64,000 bases of DNA from Eremomyces bilateralis CBS 781.70 (lineage: Eukaryota > Ascomycota > Dothideomycetes > Eremomycetales > Eremomycetaceae), in NCBI RefSeq assembly GCF_010015585.1, contig NW_022985067.1:1400526-1464525 (forward strand), written 5' to 3'. Below the pieces are notes generated by a model that saw only the letters and a list, made by a program, of their open reading frames with translations, made no database searches and had not been told where the DNA came from. Position numbers and translations under genes: made by a program. This document shows positions 34,996-46,116 of this stretch, piece by piece (the stretch's first letter is position 1; the number at the start of each line of letters is the position of its first letter).

Positions 34996-36690
34996 TTAAG
35001 GGTTACAACTTCCACAGCATGTTATAGGGTCGCGTTCTAGTGTTGTGCAATCGTAGTGTGTATTAATTAACTCCCGGATACACCGTTCACCATTGGTATT
35101 GCAGAGCTGGTAAATGATGTTAGGGAGAAGTCCACGTCTCTCTGCCTCTGATGGTCTTGCTTTCGATTTCTGGCCTTTGGGGGTCTAGCTCAAATGGTCT
35201 TCGCGAGATGAGGATCCTTTAGCTCCTTGTCCTATTAAAGGCTCTTCCTCGTCATCGTTATCATCTGAAGTAGATAAATTGAGGTCTCCTGGATCTCCTC
35301 CTTGGGGCAAACCCCCCTGAGTAGTCTGGTGTTGATGCTCCTTTTGTATATCTTTTGCACGAGTTCGGTGCCCTTGGTAAGGCTGTTGGAAGAAAAGGAT
35401 GGCAGTCCCAGCTGGCACGCTTCGAGCAGCACGCCCAAACCGTTGTAGGATGAGGTTGATCAGATTATCAGGGGGGATTTTCCATACAATAGATCTTGTA
35501 ATATCTGGAACATCGCAACCATGTGCAAGTGCATCTGTTGAAAGGAGGATCCTAATAGGGGAATAGTAGAATTTTGAGTATATCCCTTGTTTCTCATGTT
35601 CGCTTAGGTCAGCATGGTACTGTGCCACTGTATCATTCGCTAAAACCTTAGAATATCCGTATTCTTGGAACCATGAACGGATTATCTTAGTGCAATCCCG
35701 GATTTCGCGCTTTGCCTTAAAAAAGATGATGGTTTTATCAATTTGCTCAGGCGTAGGTATAAACCCCTTCCCTTGACAATGGCAAGCACCACCACATCCT
35801 CCTGATAGGTCTTGTTCCCTGTTTGCACAATGTCGAAAGGCACCTTCGAGCAGGAAATTTAACCCGAGAAATGACTTCTGTGTATGTATAGGGATCTGCT
35901 TGACGATATAGGTAAGGTCCTCTTGGTTGGTGTCTGTTTGGATAACCTGGACATGGTCTGACAATTCTAGAAGCCCCCGGACATAGGATAATGTTAACCG
36001 GTCCAGAGTTGCGGTGGTTCCAAACCATGGAATGTCTTCAAGCTCCCGTCGGACAATACGCAGTTCTGTATAGGAATGGCGGAACTTATCACCCCAGTCA
36101 AAAACTAGGTGAAGCTCGTCAATGCAAATAGAAAGCAGATGGGACCGAAATAGCCGATCCTGGATAAGGATACGGAACCTCTTGCCAATCAATTGCTCTG
36201 GTGAGGTAATAATGTGAGTGTAAGCACCTTTCTGTACTTCTTGAATCGCTCCATCATTCATGTTTGATGCATTTAAGAAGATAGGTCGGGTTCTAGGGAT
36301 CGATGAGATCTTCTTTTCTTGCTCTTTACCAAGTGCATCAAGGGGGACGATCACAATGACAACAGATCCTCTAGAAAGGCATGGCAGTGCTTGATGGATT
36401 AAGCTCTTGCCAAAGGATGTCTTTGCCGTTAAGATCAGGTCTCTCTGTTTGAAAAGGAGGTGTGCAATACACCGTGCCTGGTCATCCTTTGCTTCGAACT
36501 CAAAGAAGGACTGGATTCCTTCCTTAACCACCAATATTTGATCCTGCCATTGTGCCTCCATACACCGTTCCACTTTCCTTTGTATATCCTGCAGCTCCTG
36601 CTTCTTAATTGGGTCGACTTCAGAAAATAGATTGATGTTGGTTCGCCAGTCTTGCTTTGGTTTAGGCCCACGTTTCTGCTTTGGTGGCAT
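34996..36690 (-). CDS. RecQ-like DEAD/H-box helicase of the island, one internal TAG
   Basis: A superfamily 2 helicase. The first 501 codons carry Walker A AKTSFGKS (residues 89-96), the DELH box (191-194), motif III GTTATLD (224-230), a RecQ-type YHADLS (358-363), motif V LLSTDALAHGCDVPD and motif VI QRFGRAAR (416-423). A Cys/His cluster GGCGGACHCQG (298-308) sits inside the second half and may bind zinc. After a TAG at 35185-35187 the same frame continues for 62 codons with LPNIIYQLCNTNGERCIREL and ITCCGSCNP. This matches the zinc-binding tail of RecQ proteins (CIREx..CCxxC), so the true end was probably at 34996. It lies 48 bp before the coiled-coil gene on the same strand. Such helicases unwind DNA; a role in element replication or excision is inference. 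Confidence 0.72.
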
Positions 36691-38214
36691 GAAGAGAATG
36701 TACTATACTGTATAAGGACTCTGGATAATAGGGGGATTGACTTTGATGGAATATGTATTATAATTTAAGGATTATTGGAGCAAGTTTGCTAGCGTTTGAA
36801 GGAATAGAATAGGGATAGTTCAGCTAAACTCGAGTTAATCTCGATATCCAAAAGGGGGAATTGTTTTATACGTAGATATCCTTACAGAGAATGATTGAAA
36901 GTATACTTTATATATGTTTTGGATGGATATATGGATCTTAATGGTGTATATTGTGCATCGGGAGTCGAGATGGATGGAGATATGCTGAGAATCCTTAATA
37001 GCCACTAGTGCAACTTGACTGCAATTGATCTCAGCCCCTAGGATGTAGGGACACTTTAAAAATAGATAGTCTGAAAGGGAGTAATCAAAAGTATAGTATC
37101 TATATGTTTTCAAAGGCCAATTGGTTGTTGAAAAGCAGCAGTATGGCCTTCAATATGTTCGCTATCGTGATTTTGGTTGGGAAAGCTTCACTAAACCCTG
37201 ATATTTTGGCTCAGACGCTGTTGGTAGTGGCGCCAAGTCTTCGGATCTTCCTTGTCACGTGCCTGTCAGTGGCTGGGGTATCTGAGACTACGTAAAGGCA
37301 TGAATCAGGAATTCGGCATAACTACAGTGATTACCTACGGTAGTTAATAGAACTGTGATTACCAAGCAGAACAAGGCGTACCTCCAGTTGAGCAGATTCC
37401 ACGTCAACTATAATATCCGTACTATCTAAATGGAATAATAATACCAGTGCCAGACGCGTAACTCCGAAGGGATGCAGTTCCTTGTGCGTTTCACAAGTTT
37501 CCTAATTACCTACCTACTCTGTTTTCTGCTCTTATTACCGCCCAAGACTTGGTAATAACAGCTAACAATGGCACCATGAACCAGTTGTCATTACCAATAA
37601 AGGTTTTGTAAGCACCCCCTTCCAGATGTGATCTCGGTTTAGCAAAGATCCCAACTGTTGCAGGGCTAATTTCCCATACCTGCCCCTATGATTATCACGA
37701 ATCAATATTAATAATACCAGCTTACCTGTTATTCCCCTTGCGCGGACCATTGGAAGGAATCTCACGATGGCCATCTTGGCAACTTCGGACCGAAGCGCCT
37801 AACACCGCCCATCATCACTTTCGCCAATATCTCGGCTCGCTCACTCGGACGAATTGTAACGGCCGCCATGGAGCCCACTTGATATCGTGGCTTCATGGCG
37901 CAATCCCCTTACTCGGGTACATACACCGAGGAGGGGGAGCGGTGCCGACGAGCATACAGCTATGTACGGGAAGTAATGTAATCAGTCTCCTTTGTCTACC
38001 ACATCCTTCCAATTAGTTAGCGGGGCAAGCCACTACGCAACGGTGTTCTTCAATGTCGGATCTTCTCCTCTCTGTCTTACCCCTCTCTGGTCGATTGCCG
38101 GGACTTTGAGAACTATATATTGCGGCTTGATCCTCGCGATATCCTCCTCGTCAGACGTCAATCCACCCTATCTAAACATCAAACAAATACTTACATCTTC
38201 ACACTAAAGCCGCC
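36691..38214. other. Intergenic, right flank of the island
   Basis: About 1.5 kb, very AT-rich up to about 37100 and closer to average afterward. No motif-bearing frame is visible. The island should end somewhere in here. The last 200 bp holds the promoter of the hydrolase, with CTATATATTG at about 38112-38121 as a possible TATA element. Confidence 0.5.
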
Positions 38215-39291
38215 ATGCCTCCAACACTGCCAGGCCGTCTGGGTGACTCCAATCTGTCTCCCAAGACCGACCCTCGCACACATGCCCGAATCGTCGAAAT
38301 ATTGGGCCCATTTGGGGCCTGCGACCTCCCTCCTCCGGTTCCTAAAATGGACATCAATGATCCGAAATCCTACGCCGAATGGATGGTTCAGTCGGAGGCG
38401 GGACTGAAGCTGGTATACAACTCCCCTAAATCGCTCTCCGTCGAGCTTCCCCCTGTCGAGTCCTCCTCGGTCACGATCAAGGGGCGCAAGGGCAATGACA
38501 TCGCACTGCACATCCAGCGGCCAAAGGGCGTCTCGGGACCTCTACCAGCGGTGACCTATATCCATGGAGGCGGTATGGTCATCAATGAAGCCATGCTAGA
38601 CCCTCATGTGGACTGGGCGAAAGCCATCGCGGCTTCTGGTGCCATTTCCATCATCGTGGATTTTCGAAATGCCCTCCCACTGGATCCTTCCACCTCGTTC
38701 CCTGCCGGACTGCATGATAGCGTGGATGCCATCTTATATCTCCACTCGCAGCGAAAAGAGCTCGGGATCAGCAAACTCATCGCACAGGGAGAGAGTGGAG
38801 GCGCCAACCTCACCATCGCTGCCGCCCTGTCCCTGAAGCAGGAGGGCAAGACCGACGTGCTGGACGGGTTCTATGCCCTCGTGCCGTACATCTCGGGCGC
38901 GTACGGCAAGTCCGATGAATGGAAGCTAAAGCATCTCCCCAGCCTGGTGGAGTGCGACGGATACATGCTTGCCAACGACGGGATGGCGTACATGGCGAGG
39001 GCCTACGAGCCCACCGGAACAGCGGAGGAAAACCCGTTGGCGTGGCCGTGGTGGGCGACGGAGGAGGATCTGAAGGGGCTTCCGCCCGCCGTGATTAACG
39101 TGGCCGAGTTGGACCCGCTCCGAGATGAGGGTCTGGATTTCTCGAGGAAGTTGCGGAGAGCCGGGGTCAATGTCGAGGCGAATATCAAAGTAGGACTGAT
39201 GCACGGAACGGAGATTCTGGCGCGCGACGTGCTGGAGACGGAGCATCTGGCAGCTGCGAGAGATATCGTTAGGTTTGCGAATGCGCTTTAG
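38215..39291 (+). CDS. Alpha/beta hydrolase, HSL/GDXG esterase family
   Basis: A single exon of 358 residues. The oxyanion-hole motif HGGG is at 117-120, the nucleophile Ser194 is in GESGG, the acid is Asp300 in ELDPLRDEG and His330 is in MHGTE. This arrangement is that of hormone-sensitive-lipase-like carboxylesterases, which hydrolyse short-chain or small aromatic esters. The N-terminal 60 residues form the cap region (DPRTHARIVEILGPFG). There is no signal peptide or membrane segment, so it is probably cytosolic. In fungi such enzymes often serve detoxification or secondary metabolism, but no biosynthetic core gene is adjacent, so the substrate is unknown. Start at 38215 is supported by a pyrimidine/adenine-rich leader with CACTAAAGCCGCC before ATG. 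Confidence 0.87.
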   Translation: MPPTLPGRLGDSNLSPKTDPRTHARIVEILGPFGACDLPPPVPKMDINDPKSYAEWMVQSEAGLKLVYNSPKSLSVELPPVESSSVTIKGRKGNDIALHIQRPKGVSGPLPAVTYIHGGGMVINEAMLDPHVDWAKAIAASGAISIIVDFRNALPLDPSTSFPAGLHDSVDAILYLHSQRKELGISKLIAQGESGGANLTIAAALSLKQEGKTDVLDGFYALVPYISGAYGKSDEWKLKHLPSLVECDGYMLANDGMAYMARAYEPTGTAEENPLAWPWWATEEDLKGLPPAVINVAELDPLRDEGLDFSRKLRRAGVNVEANIKVGLMHGTEILARDVLETEHLAAARDIVRFANAL

Positions 39292-39781
39292 GCCCTTCGT
39301 CTAGATTATTCGGATTGCAATAATGTTGGATATCTTTACTCAACACCCCTGCACTAGTTAGTGATATATCGTTCATACTACCTTAACTGGGACTGGTCAT
39401 CTCGAGACACCACATACTAGGCTCGGTGCGGTACGCTGGTCTCACCGTCAACTGTAGTGAACACAATGTTGTGGTGATTGGTGAACACGATAAGTTAATT
39501 AAAGGGGTGTGATGAAATATGACAAGACACTTCTCGTGCTACTGAATGTTTTAGTGTTGCTCGGAGGAGCAGACGTGATTTCATGCTGCGCCACTGTCCC
39601 TGAGACCTCCAGACGGTCAGCCACAATATCAATTTGAGGTGACGAGACCTGGAAACGCGCTCTGGAACTCGACAAGTTGCAACCCCCAGATCACTCTCTT
39701 ATCTCCCCTTACGGCGACGACTCTTACTCTTGCCAAAAACATGAGTATTCCCATATTGCGACTGCAGAATCACCGCGGAAA
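39292..39781. other. Intergenic, promoter of HIR1
   Basis: 490 bp without a gene. A single ACGCGC lies near 39655. No repeats or RNA structure recognised. Confidence 0.45.
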
Positions 39782-42700
39782 ATGCATCTCGTGAAGCCAT
39801 TATGGCTTACCCATGGAGGTGATACCCCCGATCTCTCCGCAACGGACATGAACCCTTTTGTTCGCGCGTTGATGGCTGACCCCCAATCTAGGCGAACTCA
39901 AAGATTTCGAAGTCTACAGCTGCCATGTCTCTGCTGATGGCAAACGGCTGGTAACAGCCGCCGGAGGTACGCGTTGTTGTGCCTCACTTATAGAGGTCCC
40001 GCTAACCACGACTATATAGACGGCTTTGTGCGAATCTGGTCGACGGATGCGGTCTACAAGGTCTCAGATCCAGAATATACCGGGCCCAAACAACTCGCAG
40101 CGATCAGCAATCACACGGGGACTATCCATACCGTCCGCTTCTCGGGGAACAACAGGTATCTTGCGTCCGGCGCAGACGATCGCATCGTCTGCGTTTATAC
40201 TTTGGATCCGAATCCTCCTCCAGCGGCATTTGGTACGTTAGAAAGGCTTGGTGCAGTCCACAACCAGAACGGTGGATTGCTTATCAAATTGGACCGCCGT
40301 GTTCGTTATCAAGATTGCATTCACTAACGCATGGTAGGGTCAAGCGAAGAACCACCCGTGGAGAATTGGCGCGTCTTTCGCCGATTGATCGGACACGACA
40401 ACGATGTACAGGACCTCGGTTGGTCCTACGATTCCTCGATTCTTGTCTCGGTCGGACTCGACTCCAAGGTGGTGGTTTGGTCCGGACACACGTTTGAGAA
40501 GCTGAAAACGTTGGTACAACATCAGAGTCACGTCAAAGGGATCACATTTGATCCCGCAAACAAATACTTCGCAACTGCTAGCGACGACCGAACAGTCAAA
40601 ATCTACCGATTTACCTCCCCAACTCCGAACTCGACTGCTCAAGACCAAGTCAATAACTTCGTTCTCGAGCATTCAGTTTCAACACCCTTCATCTCCTCCC
40701 CTCTTACGACATATTTCCGAAGATGTTCTTGGTCACCAGACGGGAACCACATTGCGGCAGCGAACGCGGTGAACGGCCCAGTGAGCTCAGTTGCCATCGT
40801 CAATCGCGGTAGTTGGGACAGCGATATCAACTTGATTGGCCATGAGCGTCCCGTGGAGGTGTGCGCATTCTCGCCTCGAATGTTCTACCGAGAGCCTTGG
40901 ACTGCCGAGCAAACCGCACAAGGAAGTGCTCCACCAGCAGTGACAGTGATTGCTTGCGCAGGTCAAGACAAGACGCTGAGCATTTGGAACACGAGCTTCG
41001 CACGGCCCTTTGTCATTACCCATGAGCTCACGCAAAAAGCCATTTCAGACGTCGCCTGGGCTCCGGACGGGGAAACTCTGTTTCTGACAAGCCTTGACGG
41101 CAGCATTCTCGTTGCGATGTTTGAGCCCGGTGAGCTGGGATTCGCCGCGCCACTCACAGAAATCGAAAAGAGCCTTTCCAAATTCGGGGCTGGCCGAAAA
41201 GCTGGAGTCAGCGAGGGTCCCGAAGCTCTTCGTCTGGAAGAAAGCAGCAAGGCTGGGGAACTCAAGGGTGCCCAGGGCCGAATGGGAGAACTCATGGGTG
41301 ACCCGGGATCCCATGTGCCCCAAACAAACGGCGTGAACGGCGTGGCTAAGACGAATGGCATCACTATCGCCAACACACCCGGACCGAGCACAGGCTCACC
41401 TGCGCCACAGCAACCTCCTCAGGATCCTCGTATCGAGGATCTAAAAAGCCGGATCACATACACCAAGGAGGGCAGAAAGAAGATTCGACCGATGCTGATA
41501 TCAACCTCCTCTTCCCTAGCCGAATCCTCTCTCCCACAGACTCAACTAGTATCAGGCTCAGCCCAGAACGCCAGGAGTGACGCCCCGCATCAGATCCTCG
41601 ACCTATCCAAAGCATATGATGGATTCCCCAAAGGTGGATTGACCGGTTTGCTCGTCGGCAACAAGCGCAAGTTTGCCGAGATCGAAGGGGATGAGGAACG
41701 AAGAGTGGAAAAGCGGCTGGCAGGCGCTGTGCGGGATGGAGGGGCGCCAGTTGTTATGAACAGTGGCGACGGATTAATTCCACCTAGTCTTGCGACTCAG
41801 GCGGCAGGCTCCATTGCCCCTGGCGTCCTTCGGCCGGCCATGATGAATCCAAGCTTGTCTGTCAGCCAAATCAGACTTGCTGTTCCACAAGTTCGCGCGT
41901 CAATAGTAAGGACAATGGACGGCGCCGATCCCACAGCTACAGAGGGCGCAAAACCTGCGGATGATTCTGTCAGGTTGGAAGTCAAGAACTCGTTTGCGCC
42001 TTCACGGACGGGCAGGGCACAAGATCGAGATCCAGCTCGGGTGGCCTGCACGAAATCCGACCAAGCACTCTGGCAAGACTATTTACCTAAACAAGCTCTC
42101 CTCACCACCGGAAACCCGAACTTCTGGGCCGTAGCATGCGAGGATGGATCAATCTACATCTGGACTCCCGCAGGACGCCGGCTATTGAACGCACTAGTGC
42201 TCGAGTCGCAACCAGTCATCCTAGATTGCCGCGGTTGGCACTTGATGTGCATCAGCGCAGTTGGTCTCGCGTATGTATGGAACATCAAGACTCTCTCCGC
42301 CCCTCACCCTCCCGTATCCCTCGCGCCCGTTCTCGACTGTGCCATCCAGTCCCAAGGACCTCATCTCACGGGTTCCCCTGGCATCATCTTCGCACGACTG
42401 AACTCCGAAGGCCGGCTTGTTGTCGCTCTCTCAAACGGGGATGGCTACACATACTCTCCCGCAATGTTTGTCTGGCAACGTCTTAGCGAGTCTTGGTGGG
42501 CAGTCACTAGTCAATATTGGAACACCACCGATTCGTCCATTGGCAAGTTGCAATCGTCCTCGCCCTCGAACGGTCAGGCGAAGAACGCCGAGTCATCGGA
42601 TATGTTGGCTCCTGAAAATTTGTCGGCAGGTATCATTCCACTTCTAGAGCGGAATACTACGAATCACACATTGTTGCGTGGCCGCGCATTCTTCCTCCAG

Positions 42701-43212
42701 CGGTTGATCAAGGCTTTACTTGTCGCAGAAGGCTTCGAGGGCTTCGAGGCAAGCGCTTCAGTCGCACATCTAGAGAATCGCGTTGCCGCTGCTCTGTCGC
42801 TCGGTGCTAAGGACGAGTTCCGAGTCTATCTTCTCATGTATGCACGGCGGTTGGGCGCCGAGGGGCTAAAAATCAAGGTACAGGAGCTCCTTGGCAGCTT
42901 ACTCGGGGATGGCATCGATGATCTCGACCCAAACGATGTGGATATGGCTCAACCAGCCGAGAAAGAGAAAGGGTGGTTCAGCACGGAGCAAGAGATCTGC
43001 GGATGGAACCGGCGGCAATTGCTGAAGGAGGTAGTCTTGGTTCTGGGTAAGTTGACCTATCCCATTTTAATGACCGTTTGAAACTAACATGCATGATAGG
43101 CAAGCATCGTGACTTGCAACGGACGACTGTTCCATTTGCCCGACTGTTAGGCGTTATCGATGAACAGGCTCCAGCATCGGACGAGGCGATGGCTGTGGAT
43201 ACTACGACATAA
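39782..43212 (+). CDS. hir1: Histone chaperone HIR1/HIRA
   Basis: Five exons (39782-39818, 39892-39966, 40020-40232, 40338-43046, 43100-43212) give 1048 residues. The N-terminal WD40 propeller starts at the initiator (MHLVKPLWLTHGGELKDFEV) and includes LVTAAGDGFVRIWSTD, YLASGADDRIVCVYTLDP, ILVSVGLDSKVVVWSG and YFATASDDRTVKIYRF. A basic linker (KSRITYTKEGRKKIRPMLIS, the HIRA B domain that binds Asf1) follows, then the C-terminal HIRA domain (QALLTTGNPNFWAVACEDGSIYIWTPAG to the end). HIR1 is part of the HIR complex that deposits H3/H4 outside S phase and represses histone genes. Exon 1 is only 37 nt. All intron phases agree, and acceptors have CTAAC-type branch sites. 3' end set by TAA at 43212. 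Confidence 0.93.
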
Positions 43213-43826
43213 TGGTGTATAACTCGGCTAGGGGTGTTTGTTGAATTTGCTTTGGGTATTAGCAGGTGCACAGGGTGTCGACAGCGTCATCCAGGGCGTA
43301 TACTCTATTCTGTTCATGTAATCCTAACTCATAGACAATGGATCTAGTCGAGTCTGTAGCCGACAGGCCAACTAATTAACACACACACGGTGACGAGCCG
43401 TTGCAAACCCCCAGGGTCAAACCCCCTAGAATCATTCTCTCGGCCTACCTTTCCCCTAGACAATCCCAGCCGCACGGCTCCTTACGAAATATTATCTGCT
43501 TGGACATTTCAACTTCGTACTTGTGCAGCTAACGTTAAGTGATTGCCTTACGGGGGAATTGCCCATAGATCGCTTACAAGAATGGTTGATTCAGAGAATA
43601 GTACCAGGGATCGAAAACCGAACTACGACTGACAATGCCGTCGACCACGGTACGACACGTCGTGCTGCAATACGGTGCTTCAATGGTACTACTCGATCTT
43701 CATTTCCAAGTCTTCATTTCTATTCCTTATAAAAGCGACGAGCATGGATTTGAGTTTGCGAATCTTTTTAATTCTCAATTTGAATCACGGTGAATTGCAT
43801 GACTGTTATTGAAGCTTATCATCACG
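43213..43826. other. Intergenic
   Basis: 614 bp with a short CA run near 43379. No gene-like frame. AT-rich toward the F-box gene. Confidence 0.45.
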
Positions 43827-44558
43827 ATGAACCAAAACAAGGTGGATATGATCCCTTTCAATATTAAAAATACTCTCTCACGCTCAACCTAGCTGAATCT
43901 AGAAGATTTGAACGACGACGTGCTTTGCGTGGTCGCCGATCACCTTTCCGGCAATGACTTGGCTACCCTCCGCTACACCTCTCGTCGCCTTGCTGCCGGA
44001 ACCGCTCGTTCCTTCAGGGCTCGTTTCGTTGTCCATCGACGGCTGGTTTTCAGCGAATACCCTTTACAGCGCGAAGTCCTCCGCTTAATCAGCAGGCCGT
44101 ATCTAAGAAAGCAAGTTCGTACGCTCACCATTCAATCCCATCACTGTTGGTGCATCACAGCCTGGTACACCCAGACTATGCCGTCCCTGGTGGCGCTGTT
44201 GGAGCTTGTAAACCCTCGTACGATCCGGATTCAGCTCGAACCATCGCGATCCGAGTGTCCGCTGCTGTACACTTTATCACAGGAATGGGAAGTAGGGGTC
44301 AAGCTCCTGAAGGCAGCCGTTAAGGAGGCCAGCGGTTGCCAGTCAACAGAAGTAATTGTGGAAGAACCGTATATGCCCCTATTTGATTACAATACCCGCT
44401 ATGCCGAATACTGACTACCAAATAGGGATTGGAAGAATATTATTCAACCTAGGTAAGCCGGACGACCGCTTCGGACCTCGAAGTGTATAGGACTGACAAA
44501 TAGGCTAGATGGACGCGCCCTAGGCCCGGGATGTCTCTCCTATCTGGTTTTGCTCTAA
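43827..44558 (+). CDS. Small F-box protein
   Basis: Four exons proposed (43827-43841, 43893-44368, 44426-44452, 44504-44558), 190 residues. The F-box reads LEDLNDDVLCVVADHLSGNDL then TLRYTSRRLAAGTARSFRARFVVH, typical of fungal F-box proteins near the N-terminus. The C-terminal part (PYLRKQVRTLTIQSHHC, then LALLELVNPRTIRIQLE-like) is the start of the LRR-like region found in longer relatives, so the protein looks shortened. The first donor (GTGGAT) is weak, but splicing there joins MNQNK to LNLED in frame and supplies an initiator. Introns 2 and 3 have CTGAC branch sites just before AATAG acceptors. If intron 2 is retained, the protein ends at a TGA at 44412. Substrate unknown. Confidence 0.55.
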
Positions 44559-46116
44559 CCTGGTTCTTCAGGTACGGATTTTCTTAAATTCACTACAATT
44601 CTCTAATCAATTTTTGCCTAGCAAACAGTGGGAGGAATCCATCGAGCTGAGGGGCAGAGATCACCTGTCTTGAGTCGATTGTTTCTACCTAGCGTCCGGT
44701 TGTAATCGCGGCTTTTATGGATATCGGTTTAAGAGCGGCTTAATTTCTCATTCATTTTCTGCCGCATACCATCATACTTCAGTGGTAACTGGCAGACGCC
44801 ACAAGAATCGCTCAAGTTGTAAGAATTATGGCACCAAGTCCTTTCCATAGCTGCCGAGCCAGTTAACAAATACCACAATTAGGATTGAATACTATTGTCG
44901 CCGTAATCTATGCCCGCATGGGTTGAAGCCATTTCAACAGAACATGAATACGATGCCTCAACTGCCTACCGTCCATTGTTCCTGGACAAGACGAGCACAA
45001 AACAAACCCCGAAACCAGTCCAAATTGTCCAAGCCGCAGTTCAGTGGAAGGTGTTTGTTCACAGGACCACAGACATTAATATTATTGCGTGTCTGAAGGT
45101 TTGCTGGGTGAGCAATGCGCATTTGCCACTGAAGGAAACTTCATTGATATACTATGATGTTTCCTGTACGCGTCAGTTACGCCGATTCAGCATTCTTCCA
45201 TCCTGGACAGCAGCACTCGCCTTCGGTATAAATCAAGCTTCAGGTCCTCGGAAATACCTCGAGATCTTTCTCTTTCTCCAAGTCTGCAATCATGAACTTT
45301 AATTCTCCCCTCGTCCTCCGCCTTGGTTACAGCCACAGAAAGTTATACTCGGCAAATTTGACTGTTCATCCGCTCGATAGCGCTTCTCAATAATTCCACT
45401 GGTGAAGCCGGACTCAGCCTCCGCGCCGGTATATTGCCAAAGATTATTTCGCGAATTTATGCATGCGCTATTATAACAATTGTCTATGTCAACAAATACG
45501 TGGCCACCCGTACCACTTGGTTCGGCAAAAATTTAGTTGAGAACAAGATCAGAGTCTGGGCAGCGCAGCACATCCTTCGAAATCGTATCGGAACCCCCCA
45601 TCCTAACCACCCATGCGGACAATTGCCCGGAGGAAGATATAGAGGCAGTGCAAGAGAAGTGCAACGACTACTAGTACCGGCATCTCCCAAAAAGATACAC
45701 TAAAGAGTAGATCGGGGGTGCCAGCAGCATGAGGTCCAGAGGTGAATGCGATATCTTGAGGAGCGGATAATCCTCCAGAAGAGGGACCAAGCCCTCGTTG
45801 TTTCGGCACCGTAAGTCTGGAACCAATGGAAGGTTATCATAATGATTACTAAACTGCATATTAGGGATTCGGAAGCGCTTCTGGAGGGTGCAACTGGTGG
45901 ACGCACTGATATGACGTGGTTTTCCTTGCAGCATATGGCCTTTGAACGCAAAGCACCCTTGGTTTACTGTAATAATCTAGAGAGTTCCGCCTACAATCTG
46001 TACATTGCAAAGTGCCGAGACTCAGATACGAACAGTTCTGATATTGCGCTAAAGGTAATTGGGTTGTTGTCGCCAAAATGCTGCCTTCAACAGGAACGGA
46101 ACCTGTGCCACTCCCT
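44559..46116. other. Gene-poor interval
   Basis: 1.56 kb. A 130-codon plus frame at 44910-45302 and an 89-codon one at 45434-45703 have no recognisable motifs; I do not call them. No repeats seen. Confidence 0.45.

Larger units (their letters stand above)
30921..36700. mobile_element. Accessory island: DUF6589-type gene, RecQ-like helicase, coiled-coil gene
   Basis: Three genes of non-housekeeping type lie between pkcA and an alpha/beta hydrolase. The DUF6589-type gene is on plus and converges on two minus-strand genes. The coding sequence is richer in A/T and in Lys/Ile/Gln than the flanking core genes. All three frames carry interruptions yet read on with recognisable motifs, as expected for a decaying mobile or selfish element. 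Boundaries are set by the outermost supported features; no terminal inverted repeats or target-site duplication were found by eye. It is not one of the standard DNA transposon families I recognise, and it has no capsid, reverse transcriptase or integrase. Confidence 0.5.

Noticed and set aside
30921-36700. Island as a Starship, Helitron or LTR element
   Set aside because: No tyrosine-recombinase captain, no Rep/helicase fusion, no reverse transcriptase, integrase or long terminal repeats recognised.
44409-44420. TGA CTA at the apparent end of the small F-box gene, considered as read-through
   Set aside because: Better explained as an intron branch site (CTGAC) before the AATAG acceptor at 44425.
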